Assembly: GCA_946811695.1 (NCBI GenBank)
Contig: OX328127.1
Span: forward strand, 42,658,896-42,722,895
DNA: 64,000 bases
From: Gonocerus acuteangulatus
Lineage: Eukaryota; Arthropoda; Insecta; Hemiptera; Coreidae
Reading direction: 5' to 3'
Both the position numbers and the translations under genes were made by a program. The notes under the pieces are model-generated. The model was not told where the DNA came from, did not search any database, and worked only from the letters and a program-made list of their open reading frames with translations. Every line of letters starts with the position of its first letter. Positions within the stretch are counted from its first letter, which is position 1. Shown piece after piece: positions 1 through 12,900 of the stretch.

Positions 1-618
1 GATTTTAATATGCCAGTTGGCAAAGGAGCTAAAACACCAATGGAATCAAATTTTCAATTTGATCCAAATCAACCTGTGATAGATGTCCCATATCATAGAC
101 TGATAGGTTCTCTGATGTACCTAGCAACAAATAGGAGGCCTGATATTTTGTTTGCAGTATCTTATTTAAGTCGTTATTTCGTTACCAAAAGACCTATGAA
201 CTTAACAGCCTTTTCAGATGCTGATTGGGCTGGAGATAAAAGTGACCGCAAAAGTGTTACAGGTCTAGTTGTACTGTATGGAGGCAATCCAGTTTGCTGG
301 CTTTCAAAGAAACAAACTTGTGTTGCACAGTCTTCTGCAGAATCAGAATATGTGATGATATGAGAATGAGCTGCAGCGGCACAGTAACTCACAAAACTTG
401 AAAGGTATCTTATCCGAGTTCAATATTGAAAACCAACAATTTAGGCACTATTTCCATGGCTGAAACTTATGAAAACTCCAAACGTAGTAAATATAAAAAT
501 GCATTTTATCAAGGATTGTGTAAATAAGGGATCCTCGGCAAACATTGCAGACATCTTTATGAAGCCTCTACAATATGAAAAGCTTAATCAGTTTAGAGAC
601 AAGTTGCAATTATTATGA
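1..618 (+). pseudogene. Copia-type retrotransposon pol remnant (RNase H end)
   Basis: The reading frame resembles the C-terminal end of Ty1/Copia pol. YHRLIGSLMYLATNRRPDI marks the end of reverse transcriptase. FSDADWAGDKSDRKSVTG and SSAESEY mark RNase H, with the acidic D and E positions visible. A stop follows SSAESEYVMI near 361, and frame shifts separate the next segment. That segment still reads NIADIFMKPLQYEKLNQFR up to a TGA at 616-618, the usual end of Copia polyproteins. It is a 5'-truncated, inactive copy that runs off the left edge. It lies in what is probably an intron of the minus-strand FBXL6-like gene. Confidence 0.88.
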
Positions 619-743
619 GTGGACATTAATCTAACTCTTTATTTTGTATTTGTATTTATTCAATTTAAAATTTTTATCTTTGTTTGTATTTTTTGTATTA
701 AAAAAAAAAGAAAAGAAGGAAAAATGTTTAAATCGAGGAGGAG

Positions 744-928
744 TGTTAGAATTTCTCTGTGTAGTATCTAGTACTTATATGTAGAGCTACCGGTTCTTGT
801 ACTAGTGGTAATGGCGGCGCTCTTTCCTTCTCTATGTGGCTGTATACAATATACTTGTTATTAACTTAAATGTTAATGGTGTTAATTAATTATCCTTCCA
901 TAATCCTTAATTCCATTCAATATATTCA
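744..928 (+). mobile_element. Candidate 3' LTR of the Copia remnant
   Basis: Downstream of the pol stop there is a purine run (GAGGAGGAG) followed at 744 by TGTTAGAATT, the expected polypurine-tract/LTR junction of a Copia element. The right boundary is only estimated at a CA near 928, because the partner 5' LTR is outside the window and no target duplication can be checked. Confidence 0.5.
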
Positions 929-953
929 GTAATATCTGAGATTAAAGTAATAA

Positions 954-1124
954 TGGGTCTGCCCATGATCTAGGGGCTAGGACGCTGAATTCACATGTGG
1001 GAGATGTGGGTTCGAGTGTGAGGTTGAATTTTTTCAGTGACGGGCTCGCTGGTGCCTATAAAGTGTCGAAACCTGTTGATAGCCTGGCATTAATGGCCTA
1101 GAAGCAGACGCGTTGTAAAAAAAT
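954..1124 (+). mobile_element. tRNA-derived SINE, family A, diverged copy
   Basis: The copy has a tRNA-like head with a B-box (GGGTTCGAGTG), then the family body with GGGCTCGCTGG. The tail carries the GCATTAATGGCC and GACGCGTTGTAAAA motifs. It matches the better preserved copies at 12312 and 60895, with about one substitution every few bases. Confidence 0.8.
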
Positions 1125-1286
1125 ATAATTGATTTAAATAGCTATAATATTATTTTAAGAAATCTTCAAATCTTGATATTAGGAACTTTTAAGTGATTTG
1201 AGAAATTATCCCTTGAGTTATACAAGACAAAACCAAAACCGATATATTAGCATAACAATGATAAAATGATAAAAACACATAAGTTG

Positions 1287-1330
1287 GGGCGCTAATGGCC
1301 CAGATTTGTCAATGCGCCGTTAAAAAAAAA
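1287..1330 (+). mobile_element. SINE family A tail fragment
   Basis: Only the 3' end of the family is present: GGCGCTAATGGCCCAG, then TGCGCCGT and an A-run. This is the tail shared by all family A copies. Confidence 0.75.
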
Positions 1331-1460
1331 TCGAAAAAATAAGGAACAGGATAAAATTAAATTGAGGAATAGGAAACCAAAAGTAAGGAGTGCTGTAAAC
1401 AGGTATTATTTTGTAAGGTTCATAACCAAATAAGATAATATTTATATGAGTGTTAGCCAC

Positions 1461-1555
1461 CTCAGGTCATATTTTTTTTTTTTTTTTTTTTTTTTTTTGT
1501 GTGTGTTTAACGGCATATCAACAATTAGGCTATTAACGCCGGCTCAGGTCATATT
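1461..1555 (-). mobile_element. 5'-truncated SINE with 13-bp target duplication
   Basis: A poly(T) tract and the reverse complement of the SINE A tail (AACGGCATATC... ATTAACGCCGG) occupy 1474-1542. Perfect 13-bp direct repeats CTCAGGTCATATT flank it at 1461-1473 and 1543-1555. The A-tail and long duplication show LINE-mediated retroposition of a roughly 45-nt tail piece. Confidence 0.85.
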
Positions 1556-1777
1556 ATTTTTACTTACAGCACTAGTTGTCACCTCCGGTCTTAATTGCTA
1601 TAAATCCTTATATCAGGGTCAGCTAATGCCATTTAAATAAGCATATCATTAAAAGAGATATGTAAACTCTTGAAATTATAATCTCCAATAGAAAATAAAA
1701 TAACTGATATTTAAAAATCACCTAGGTCAATACGACCTGACATTACTGCTCAAGGGTTAATTAATGAGAACATTCTC

Positions 1778-2003
1778 ATAACAGAAGGAGGTCCGGTGGC
1801 CGTGAGTGTTAAGGTGTGAACACTTAACACTCCCTGCCAAAGGTTGTGGGTTCGATTCCCACTATGGGTTGGTGGCTTTTCTTTAGAAAAAGAAAAGGCA
1901 TCTGCCCTATTCTGCCTATAAAAGGGTGGTAACCTATAGATAGCCCATCCCAAAATTCTCAGTTAATAATAAAACGTTAAAATTTAAATAAATTATAACA
2001 GAA
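1778..2003 (+). mobile_element. tRNA-derived SINE, family B
   Basis: The head has tRNA-like A and B boxes (GGCCGTGAGTGTTAAGG; GGTTCGATTCC). The family B body follows (GTGGCTTTTCTTTAGAAAAAG, AACCTATAGATAGCCC), ending in ACGTTAAAATTTAAATAA. Nine-base direct repeats ATAACAGAA at 1778-1786 and 1995-2003 bracket the body, so the full insertion is defined. Confidence 0.88.
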
Positions 2004-2251
2004 AAAAGAAATCAGGAAAATCAATTTATTGGAAGAGGGAGTCTATCTGAGATCTCCACTTCATCATAAAATGTATGAGTGCCGTTTGAACACATTCGCT
2101 TGCAATAGAACTATAAATTCTGAAAACAAAAAAAGTAGGAGTGCGGTTATACATGAAACCAATGCCAGATACAAATATAAAAGGCTACTATGGCCTATTT
2201 TATGTTTTGTTATTAGACTAAGTAGGGTTAAGTCCCCCTAATTGTAAATGT

Positions 2252-2560
2252 CACAATATCTTCTTTTACTTAAGTAAGCATAGGATAAGGTGTAGCTTTA
2301 GTTCCAGCTAGAGGTTCCAATCCGTTGGGCCTGGAGCTCTCCAGATGAGAAAGATCTATTCAGAAAACCTTCAAAATAAACTAGTGTAATTATGTATTTA
2401 CCTGATGGCTCTTTTCATTTTCTCTTAGTCAGCTGAGTTTAATAAATATAAATCCTCATAAGTTTGTATACTTACAGTAGTCACTTTGTTTATGAGCATG
2501 CTAAATTTATACGGCTCCTTTATAATTTATGCAGAACAGAATTAATAGTACAAGAATCTT
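2252..2560. other. FBXL6 intron sequence, nothing recognised
   Basis: AT-rich sequence between SINE B and the leftmost visible FBXL6 exon. A short minus-strand AG...GT interval near 2402-2434 was tested and has an in-frame stop in the required phase, so it is not an exon. Confidence 0.5.
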
Positions 2561-2634
2561 AAGCTTTTAGAGATATAATTTTCCAATACAAGTTATCTTA
2601 TAATATAATATGCATAGTGAACATAAAAAAGGAC

Positions 2635-3920
2635 CTGCAAGGAAGAGATGCTCTAAGTCCCAGGCAGGCAGTCGTACAAGAGAATTTCCAGTGACTCGGG
2701 AGCAACCACGTACGTCAAGAAGTCTCAATTTGTGAGATGACTTCAAAATCCTAAGTAGGGAGTCGTCATCAACAACAGGTTGTGCACACATACGTCCTGC
2801 TGTGTCAGCTACACTCAGCTCTTCAAGCATTGGGAAGCCCTCTGATAAACTCTGGATGAAAAGAAATATAAAAATTAACAAAATATTTAGACACCTGAAA
2901 CAAAAAAGGAGGGAACCGAGTGCATAACAAAACAAACCCAGCTCTTGAAAATTGGAACTTTATTCATAGGGCCACCTTTTTAATTCATAGACATCATAAC
3001 ACTACCTGTTTAAAAAAACTGTATGATGTTTCAACTGACTAAAACCAGTCAGCCAGCAGGCTCTAAAAACTAGCATTGAAGAATATTGATACTTGTTTAT
3101 CAATAATAAATATACTATTAACAGCTTAAAAAGAAAACTTGTAAAATATAAATTTAAAAAAATTGATGTGCTGTCCCAAAGTTGAAACCCTCATAAGTTC
3201 AAAAAGTTAAATATTAAACAAAATTTTTTCTGAGAGGAGAAATTTGCAGGTGTAATTTTGTTGTTCCAATCAAAACTGGCAATATTGTTAATAAGTATAA
3301 TAATAATCAACCCTGGAGTTGGTTAAACATTAATTGTTTTATTCAGTTTTTATTTTATTTTAGGTAGTTGTATTTTTTTTCAAATTGGAGTTAGAATTTT
3401 GTTTGGACAGCCTCTTCTGTTAGATAAGTCAATATAATAATCAATTATAAATATAAGATTATTTTAAATTTTAATATATAAGGGGAAAAAAAGTTCACAA
3501 GTGGGATATAATAAAGCCATACAAACCTGTTCCTTGAGAGAAACTGTTGCTATTGCTAATTCACTATTTGTTATCCTGAGAACCCTCAACTTAGGGCAGC
3601 CTTGTTGCAATTTTTCAATGTGTAAGTGAACCACAGTATGAGATACAGTTCGAACATTGGATAAGTCAAGGACTTGTAAATTTGGGCAAGAAGTCTGAAA
3701 AAATATATATTTGTATACTGAAGAGTTACTACATAAGATAATAGAAAAATTATTAAAACTTTGGTACATTTTAATGTAGACGAACAAGCACTTGGAGTGG
3801 ACTCCAAGAAATCATCCGTCCTTGTACAATCAATTTAAATAGATTCCTTGATGATTCTTAACCTTCATATATATGGTATCTTTTCCTCTTTATTTCCCTC
3901 TCACTTTTTTTATTCATTTA

Positions 3921-3980
<60 letters not shown>

Positions 3981-6900
3981 ACAGCAACAAATTTGTTTAT
4001 CACTATTTTTAATTTCTGTTATTTAATTTAGATATCGTCTTTTTTGTTTTACATACTGTTTTTGTTTGTTTCTTGCAGTTTTTACTTATTATTTTTTGTC
4101 TATCTTAATTTTACTGCAAATGGACAGACAGACTTAACTTCTTCTTATCATGAACTTATCACCAAAGAAGCGAAGTTCAGAAACAAATAAATATATATGA
4201 GAGCTAAGTAACTGTTTTTGAATCATTTGGAAATCATTTCACACAACTTACATAGAAATGTGTTCAAAATTTATGTTCATTATTTATTTAAATTTAACCA
4301 TCCACTTATACATAAAAAATATTTTTGGGATAGATAATATGAGGTTACCAAGCTTTTCTAGCCAGAATATTGAAGATGCCTTTTCTTTTATCGAAAGTAA
4401 TTGAACCCATGACCTTAGACATGGCAGTCATGGCCACCGGCCCTTCATGAGTTTATTATATTATTAAATTCATATTTAAAAATCGTTATACAAATTTATT
4501 TTCCCATCAATTTGTAAATAACTAAAAATTCCTTTTTAACCAACTGAAATGAATTTTGGAAAGATTGATTAATACAAACCAGTTATTTGGGCAGCAAAAG
4601 TTCTTTATTTTTTTATTATCTACTATATATTTGTCAAATACCACTCACTGACCTATCATCGCCCAGCCCAAACCACTCGACAGAAAAATTTTACATTTTG
4701 CATGGACACTCTCTTTAGCATGTAGACACTAGCTAAGAAAGGATTTTTTTATATTCAAATTTTTAAATATTTTTAAAGGGGCTTAAAGTTTTAGTTGGTT
4801 AGAGCAGGCAAGCCTAGGCAGCATGCGTTGCTAGGATCATAAAAGAACAGCTGTTATCGTACTGTATCAATTTCATAGTATTTTTTTTTTTTCGTGTTTA
4901 ACGGCGTATCAACAATTAGGCTATTAACGCCGGGCTATCTACAGGTTGCCACCCTATTTCATAGTATTATTTGTAATTGAGGTTAATTTCAATTATGATG
5001 GCAGTCCTAGAAATAAACTGTCCCTCATTGAGCTTACGCTATGAGGAACAAAATCACCATTTTAATTGCGGTTCATTTCAACTTGTCCCCCCATAGCGTT
5101 TTCTCTATACCTGGTGATGGTCCATCCGAGGTAATAACATTCCGAACCATTGCACAGCCTCCTCACCCATCAGCATACCCAGTCAGAACACTTTTGGGTA
5201 ATGCTTTTGGGTAAATATAACGGGTGTTTCCAAATGACATGTGAGAAACATAAATTTTTAAATTGTAACGTACATTTATTATTGACAACAAAATTTAACC
5301 TGTATTGGTTACGCTCCTGTTACTGGTAACAATGGGCGTACATACAAAATCATTTGGGGGGGGGGGAGGGCTGGTACTATTTCTGGGGTATGGAATACTA
5401 ACAATTTAGAACTTGGAATAGTCTTAGGCAAATAAAACGCTATTACCATTAAAATGAAATGATCTTATTTAATTTATTTTTAAGGGTTTTAAGACACATT
5501 TTACCATCAAATCGAAAGCAATCATCATTAACACAAACCTATTCCTATCTTTATTTTGATAATTTAAGATAAAATTAACCCTTTTTTTTTTATTTGTTTC
5601 ACTTACCCAGAATGTCTGTCTGGGAACCCAACTATTATAGTCACTTTTATTCCACTAAAGTGTTCTAAATCTTTAAGTGTTTGTGGAGCACTAATTTGAC
5701 GATTTCTTTTCATTATTTCACTCTTGACTCTGCCTGTTACAATACATGGACGTCCACCGTTTTTAGGACACCAAATCATTCAATAATGTTCCAAATAGTC
5801 ATTCTTGGGACTATGGGGGTGGTGGAGCACAGGTCGTGGAGCCTAATAATAATATTGTTTTCGGATTCAGTAATCTCTCGACTGTTTTTTTTTTGTTTTT
5901 TTTTACGGCGCATCGACAAATCTTGGCCATTAGCGCCGGCCTCCACGGTGCAGCCAGGAATTTTCTCAGCGAGCCCTGAGATGAGAAAATTCCTGCCACC
6001 GGTGAGGATCGAACCCACCATCTCCCGCTTATGAATCCAGCGCGCTATCCACTAGACCACGGGAGACCCCTCTCTCGACTGTTCATACTCATTTAAAAGA
6101 AAAATTAAATTGTGACTAGTCAAAGAATCAAATAAGTACTGAAGGACATAATGCTATAAGAAACCAATAATAGAGAAAACGGATGTTAAGTTCAAAAATG
6201 ATTAAGAGACCATTAAGATGAAATTACTAAAGTCTTCTTAGTGTCCCAATACTTTTTTGTTCTTTAAATATTTATCTTTTCTATGGAAGCTCCTATCTAA
6301 AGTTAGTATTAAGCAATTTTTGAAGAAAATATTAATTACACAGGTCTACAAAAATAATCTTTCTGAAATTTGATTTGATGATTTTGGTCAATCTCTATGC
6401 TCCTTGGCGTGCTGAAGCCGAACATGAGGTCAGTCCCTCTCTATCACGTAAGGAAATTGTTCAATCTCAAGTAAGGGCAGAGGTACTACCATTAAAAGAA
6501 AACAGAATTGGCGAATAAGAGTTTTCATTTATTTCCATGATCTTTTAGTTATTTCAATGTTGTTTACTGTACAAAATACATAAATGTGTAGAAATAACAG
6601 CTTCAGAATTAACAGTGGCATATTTAGTTATTATTTTTATGAAAACATATTTTTTTCTCTTGAAAATTTCTCCGTGTTCGTTTCCGGCTGTAGGACTCTT
6701 CAGATGATTCATGCTGCAGCATCCAACAATAGTCAGCCATCATGTTTACGTTCCATTTGCCCTGATACCTACGTTCCATTTCCTGGATGTCCTGATGGAA
6801 CCTTTCCCCTTGTTCTTCACTTACTTCCCCTAAGTTTTCCGGAAAATAGTCCACATGCGAATGTAAGAAGTGAACCTTCAAACTCATGTTGCAACCTTGT

Positions 6901-9900
6901 AATTGAAATGCCTTCAACATGCGTTCCACGATACTTCTGTAGTTGGGATCCTTCACGTTACCAAGGAACTTCTCAACAACATCTTTAAAAGAATTCCAAG
7001 CTTCCTTCTCCTTCTCATTCATGGTCTGAGTGAAATGTGGATCTGTGAAAAGTTTCCGAATATCTGGGCCTACAAAGATCCCCTCTTTTAGCTTTGCATC
7101 ACTTAATCATGGGAACTTGGAGCATAAGTACTTAAAACATTCACCTTCTTTATTGAGAGACTTTACGAATTGTTTTATCAGCCCTAGCTTTATGTGTAGA
7201 GGAGGTAGCAGGATTTTGTCAGAAGGAACCAAACTTCTCCTAATTACATTTTTTTGGCCTGGCGACAGAGCTCCTCGTGATGGCCAGTCTTTATTGTTCC
7301 AATGGGAATTTCTGTCTCGGCTATCCCATAAACATAAAAAACAAGGGAACTTGGTGTACCCTGATTGCTGACCTAAGAGCATAGTAAGTACTTTCAAGTC
7401 TCCACATATGAACCAGTTATGCTCATTATAATGAATTCGTTCGAGAACTAATGACAAATTTTCGTATGTTTCTTTTAAATGTACCGAATGGCCAACTGGA
7501 ACTGAAGCATAAGTATTGCCATTGTGCAACAAAACAGCCTTTAGACTTCGCTTTGATGAGTCTATGAATAGACGCCAATGAATCGGGTCATATTGTATAC
7601 CAAATTGACCCATCAGACCAAGAATGTCTTTGCAATAAATAAGATTCTCATCCAGAGCAAAGTAAGGAACAAAAACTGCTTCACGGTGTCGATACCATGA
7701 AAAAGAAGTGCCTGGCTGTAATAAATTTTTGTTTTTAAGACGGGAGCCAAGTAACTGAGCTGCATCTTTTGGAAGTCCACTAAGTCGTTCAACTCCTGTT
7801 GAGAAATAAGCTGAGGTTCATCTTCTGAACTGCTTGCTTTGAACTCACTGTGTACTTCATCGCTCTCCGACATACAGTCTTCTCTATTAGCTTCCCTATC
7901 TATACTGCCCAAGTCACGAGGGGGCTGAGGAACTGTCAATCCAGGACCGTGTGGTACCGGACGACTAGCAGATTCCACATTAGGGTAGTTAATGAGCTTA
8001 TGATTTTTGGAATTATAGCCTTGAACATGACAATTATAAAAGTAACAGTCATTAACGTGTTTTTTTTGCTCCCTCTACATCATTGGGATAGCAAATCCAA
8101 AAGATTTTAACTCTCCTTTGTACCATAAGCGAAGTTTTTCTACGCAGCTATGGCATACTTTGTGAGGAGCCCACACTTTATCTTGATCTCCTATTCTCAA
8201 GCCAAAATATGCATAATATACATTTTTGACAAAACCTATTATATTTCGTTGGTATTTCTTAACTCACCACAGATAAAACAGAAGTAGTCTGGACTGGTAA
8301 CACAACGATGATGAGACATTTTGTCTAAATGCACTTTCAAACCTTAAAATACGTTCTTAATCACTTTGACACAACTAAGAGACCTCAGTGAATGTGTTCA
8401 CTTCAGTTGATACTACTGAACTGAGAGAATGAACAGAAATTTAGCTCCAAGTTCCTGATACAACAGGTTCAATCTCGTTTAGCTTCAGACGGTGACATCT
8501 GAGACCAAACAAGTACGTTCCTGTCTGAACAGGTCGTGCCTAGACACCCTCAGGCCTACAACATCTACTGAGGGAGTCATTGCCTACACCATCTAGTGAA
8601 AGATGTCTGTTTATAAAAAGAGAAATCGTTTCGAAAAAAAAAACCTACTTCTTACCAAATTTATGTGTATAGCAGGTATATTATGTTCTATGGATTTGAA
8701 AAAAATCTGTACGTGATAGAGAAAAACGGACTTCATTCTCGGCCTCAGCACACCGAGAAACACAGAGATTAGCCAAAATCATCAAATCAAATTTTTGGTT
8801 GTAGACCTGTGTTATTAGATTAAAATAATAAATTTTAGTTTATAGAATATAATTAGTTAGTTGTAGTGAAGGTGATAGTAAATATAACACATTTTCTACA
8901 TTTTTGAGTGGAGTCCCAATACTTTTTGTTCTAACTGTATTTAACAGAGCAATCTCTACATGAATGAAGGTACAACGTTTAATACCATTAATCCATTTAT
9001 TATTAATAAATTAATAACAAATTTTTCTAAAAAAAATATCAAACTTAAAAAGTTGAGGAAAGAAGGCAGTCTGATTTTGTAGCCTGTTTTACGACACCAA
9101 AAGTATTTAATTACATTAACATATTATTAAACAACACAAATACTAAATAATTCAAAAGGGGTTTTCTATTGTAGAGAAATCAATGATGTTCCAAATGAAA
9201 AATGTTTTGAAGAATTCTGGGATAAATCTTGCAATGTCAACATTAAAGAAGCCCATGGAAAGTACTCTACTTGGACGAGATGGCAAACTATCCGGCAAGA
9301 AGTGAGGGATAAAAGGAAGTGTTAAGCCATGGAAGACATCCACAAATGATACAAGAAGAAAAGATGTGGTCTTAACCCGAATGGGAATCGGCCATACAAA
9401 ACTCACACATTCCTTCCTCATGTCAAAGGACCCTCCACCAATTTGTAACTCATGCAATGTGCTGCTAACTGTGAAGCACATCTTAACTAATTGCCAGGCC
9501 TGTAAGCAACTCAAAGAGCAACGCTAACTATCAGATTCCTTAGATCAAATTCTCGCCGATCATACAAACCAAGTGGAGAGGCTTTTTGAATTTTTAAGGG
9601 CACCCAAGTTTAAGGGCACCCAGAACTGAAATACTCAGTTGTTTATTTTATTTATTTATAATTTTTATAAATTATTTTATTATTATTTTTTTAATTATTT
9701 TACTTCATCTATTTTTATTATTTATTTTTTGACAAGCAATTGAGAATTTCTCTTTTGTCGTTTGAACTAAATGTGGGTAAATAAAACAATTATTAATAGC
9801 ACAGATTAACACTTATTCCAAAATTATAATGAAAATGACCACCTAAAGGAATGGTGTTAATGACCTTAAGGGTTGACATGCCATTATAAAAAAAGAAAAA

Positions 9901-12900
9901 AAAAAGATAAAAGGAAGCTGAGGTAATAAAGGTACTACGCCGGTAAGGAGCCTCCTACTAAGTAGCCTCCTGGGTCTTTATGTTAAATAACATTGCGAAA
10001 CTTTTGTAGTACTCTTTGTATTTCGTGCAACGAACAGAGACATTTTAAGTACATCTACATTAAACCTGATCATTAATAGATGATAAATACTATCCTTATT
10101 TACACATAGGGATGATTTAAGAATAAAATACAAAATGCAATAATTATGTTTTTCCTTTGTTATTTTTTCATTGAAGCAAATTAGAAACTCAAAAGCTGTA
10201 TAGTAATTCAATTTCATTTGGATAATAAATTCAAAGAAGACTTACAGCTAAGGCTGAGACGATCTGAGGAATGCCAGACAGCTTGTTGTCAGAGAGAACT
10301 AACTGTGTCAGACGTTCTCCCATGTCCTGAGCAAGTCCAACCAGGGACAACATAGATACAGCACTTCTTGGATTCCCCATTTCAGGCTAAAAAAAAAAGA
10401 AAAATGATGAATTACTAACTATCGATAATCTAATTATAGAGAAATTTAAAAATGTTTAATAAATATTTGTGTCATGAATATTTTCCTTACTGGCAAAAAT
10501 GTTTTTTTCTTTGAAAACATAATAATTTCTGGCGGCTAAATAAAAGACCCAAAGAGGTACAAGATTTATCTTTACTTTACTCTAAGTTTTGAGACTAGTT
10601 TCTTATTTTAAGTACTTTTGAAGCACAAATATGGCAATCCTTGCCATAGAATAATTTTGTATTTTTATTCTAATGGACTTACACTTGTATAAAGTATAAA
10701 TACATTATGACGAAGCCCCAAAAACCAAGTGTACGGTTATAGAAAATAAAAAGTACTCACATTAATAGAAGACAAATCAAGACGCTGGAGCTTAGGGCAA
10801 TTGGCAACTAGGAACTTGATATTCTCAGCTGAAAGCCCTTGCCAACCAGTCAAGCTGAGGCCTCGGAGTTCTCCACATGAAGAGGCCATTTTGTCAAGGA
10901 TGCTTGGGATCCCATCGAATTCCCAACCACCTTGAATTAGGAAAAAACAAAATGGTTTAAAATTATTAACAAATAAAAACTAAAAGGTAAAATATTTATG
11001 CATTTGAAGGGAGACAACAAAAAATAAAAGGGAGGCACAATGCTCACTAGAAGTGGTGGCTTCGCCCCTTAAACGGAAGGCATCACCCTTTTTCCTAGCT
11101 AGGAAAGGTAAACTGTTGATAAACTGCTCCAAAATATTGGTGTCATTAAAAAAGGACACATAAAATTTTAAAAAATATAAAATGATAAGCAATAGTCTAG
11201 TCTAATCTAAGTGACAGCCTGTAAAGATGCAGTTGAGGCTTACTTCAAGCAAAAAGGTGCTGAATCCAATCAGAGTTCTGAAGATGGGGGGAGAAACAGT
11301 CATAAGGTTCTACATGAATAATTCCTGTCAATCTGGAGTAATGAGAGTGAGACAAGCCTTTTTAAAACATTTGCTCAATAGACAAGAAGGAAGATCAGAC
11401 TGACTGCAGCAATCTAACATCTTTATTGACAAGATTCTGCTGCACAAAGAAAAGGAACTGAGCAGATAAGAGTAAGAGTTCAGAGAGGCTGCTCTATCAA
11501 TGACCAACTGGTCTTCCTTACAGTTCTCGAAAACATTAAGGAGCACAGGACTGCCAACTACCATCTTATTTGTGTATTTCAAAGCCACTTTCGGGAATAT
11601 TGAAATGAATGAGCTCTACTGTGCTATAGAGAGCAGGGAATTCCACAAAAGCTAATTTGTTTAGTCAAGATGTCCATGAATTTTCCAGTGTATGAGTGGA
11701 CTTAGATATACAGGGTGCCTACTACTTTTTGTGAAAACCAATTTCAGTACTTTTTCGTAACATTTTCATGATTTGAAAAACAAATTTCATGCCCATTAAA
11801 AAGAAAATAATTTCACTTAAAAATAAAAAGCTTAAAATTATTTGTAACCTTATACGGATTACCGAGATATCTATAAACTCACAATAAAAATGAACATAAG
11901 AGTGGTGACCTATAGATAACGTCCTAAAAATTCAAGTTAATTAAAATGGACGTGAAAATTTAAATAAATAAAATGAACATCATCATATGTTAAACAGGAT
12001 TGCCACATTAATTTTAAAAGTGAAGTAATGCTACTAAAAAAATTAGAATGACTGTGGAATTAGCAGCTTCAAAAATATTGAACAATGTTAGCAGAATTTA
12101 AAATGTCTAAAAATATTGCTAATTAAATATTCATTGTCAATACACATAATTTAGAAAATTAATGTGTACAGAATTTCAATATTTAAGTCTGCAAATATGT
12201 AAATAATGGATAATTCATGTGTAAATGTTACAACAAAGGAATCTAACAGAGTAAGGAGGAAGGAGAGGGACATAAAATTGCGTAGCCATACAAAAACGGC
12301 CCCCGAGAAGCGGGGTCTCCCGTGGTCTAGTGGCTAGCGCGCTGGATTCATAAGCGGGAGATGGTGGGTTCGATCCCCACCGGCGCCAGAAATTTTCTCA
12401 TCTCAGGGCTCGCTGAGAAAATTCCTGGTTGCACCCTGGATGTCGGCGCTAATAGCCACGATTTGTTGATGCGCCGTAAAAAAAAAACAAAAAAAAAAAA
12501 AAAAAAAATTACGGAAGCACGGAAGTCCCGGAATTACATTAGCCTCTGGTAAAACTGAAAATTCGTGACATGGTTTCAAAATTCATGACTTTTTCGCTAT
12601 TTTCGTGCCTTACTTTCAATTTCACGACATTTTCATGATTTTCGTGACTTTTTTGTGCAGTAGACACCCTCATATATGAACATTTAGATGCAAGTAGTGG
12701 GAATATGGTATACTGTTGCCTAAGATTGTCTGCTGTTTAATTCAGCCAAAGAGAAAGCAATGAAAGGAGAGCAATTCAACAACTGCTTAAATAATATAAA
12801 TGCTTGATTATTGCCTTTGTAGCAGTAAATAATGAGAGAGGAATCCCAGAGGACTTCCACTTTAGTTTGGAATGAAAAATACAACAATAAAATTATAATA

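Noticed and set aside
12312..12385. tRNA-like gene in the head of SINE A (and similar heads at 1787, 5997-6070, 20623, 33125, 35614, 44961, 60895)
   Set aside because: A and B boxes are present, but each head runs directly into the shared SINE body and poly(A), with target duplications; these are retroposons rather than tRNA genes.
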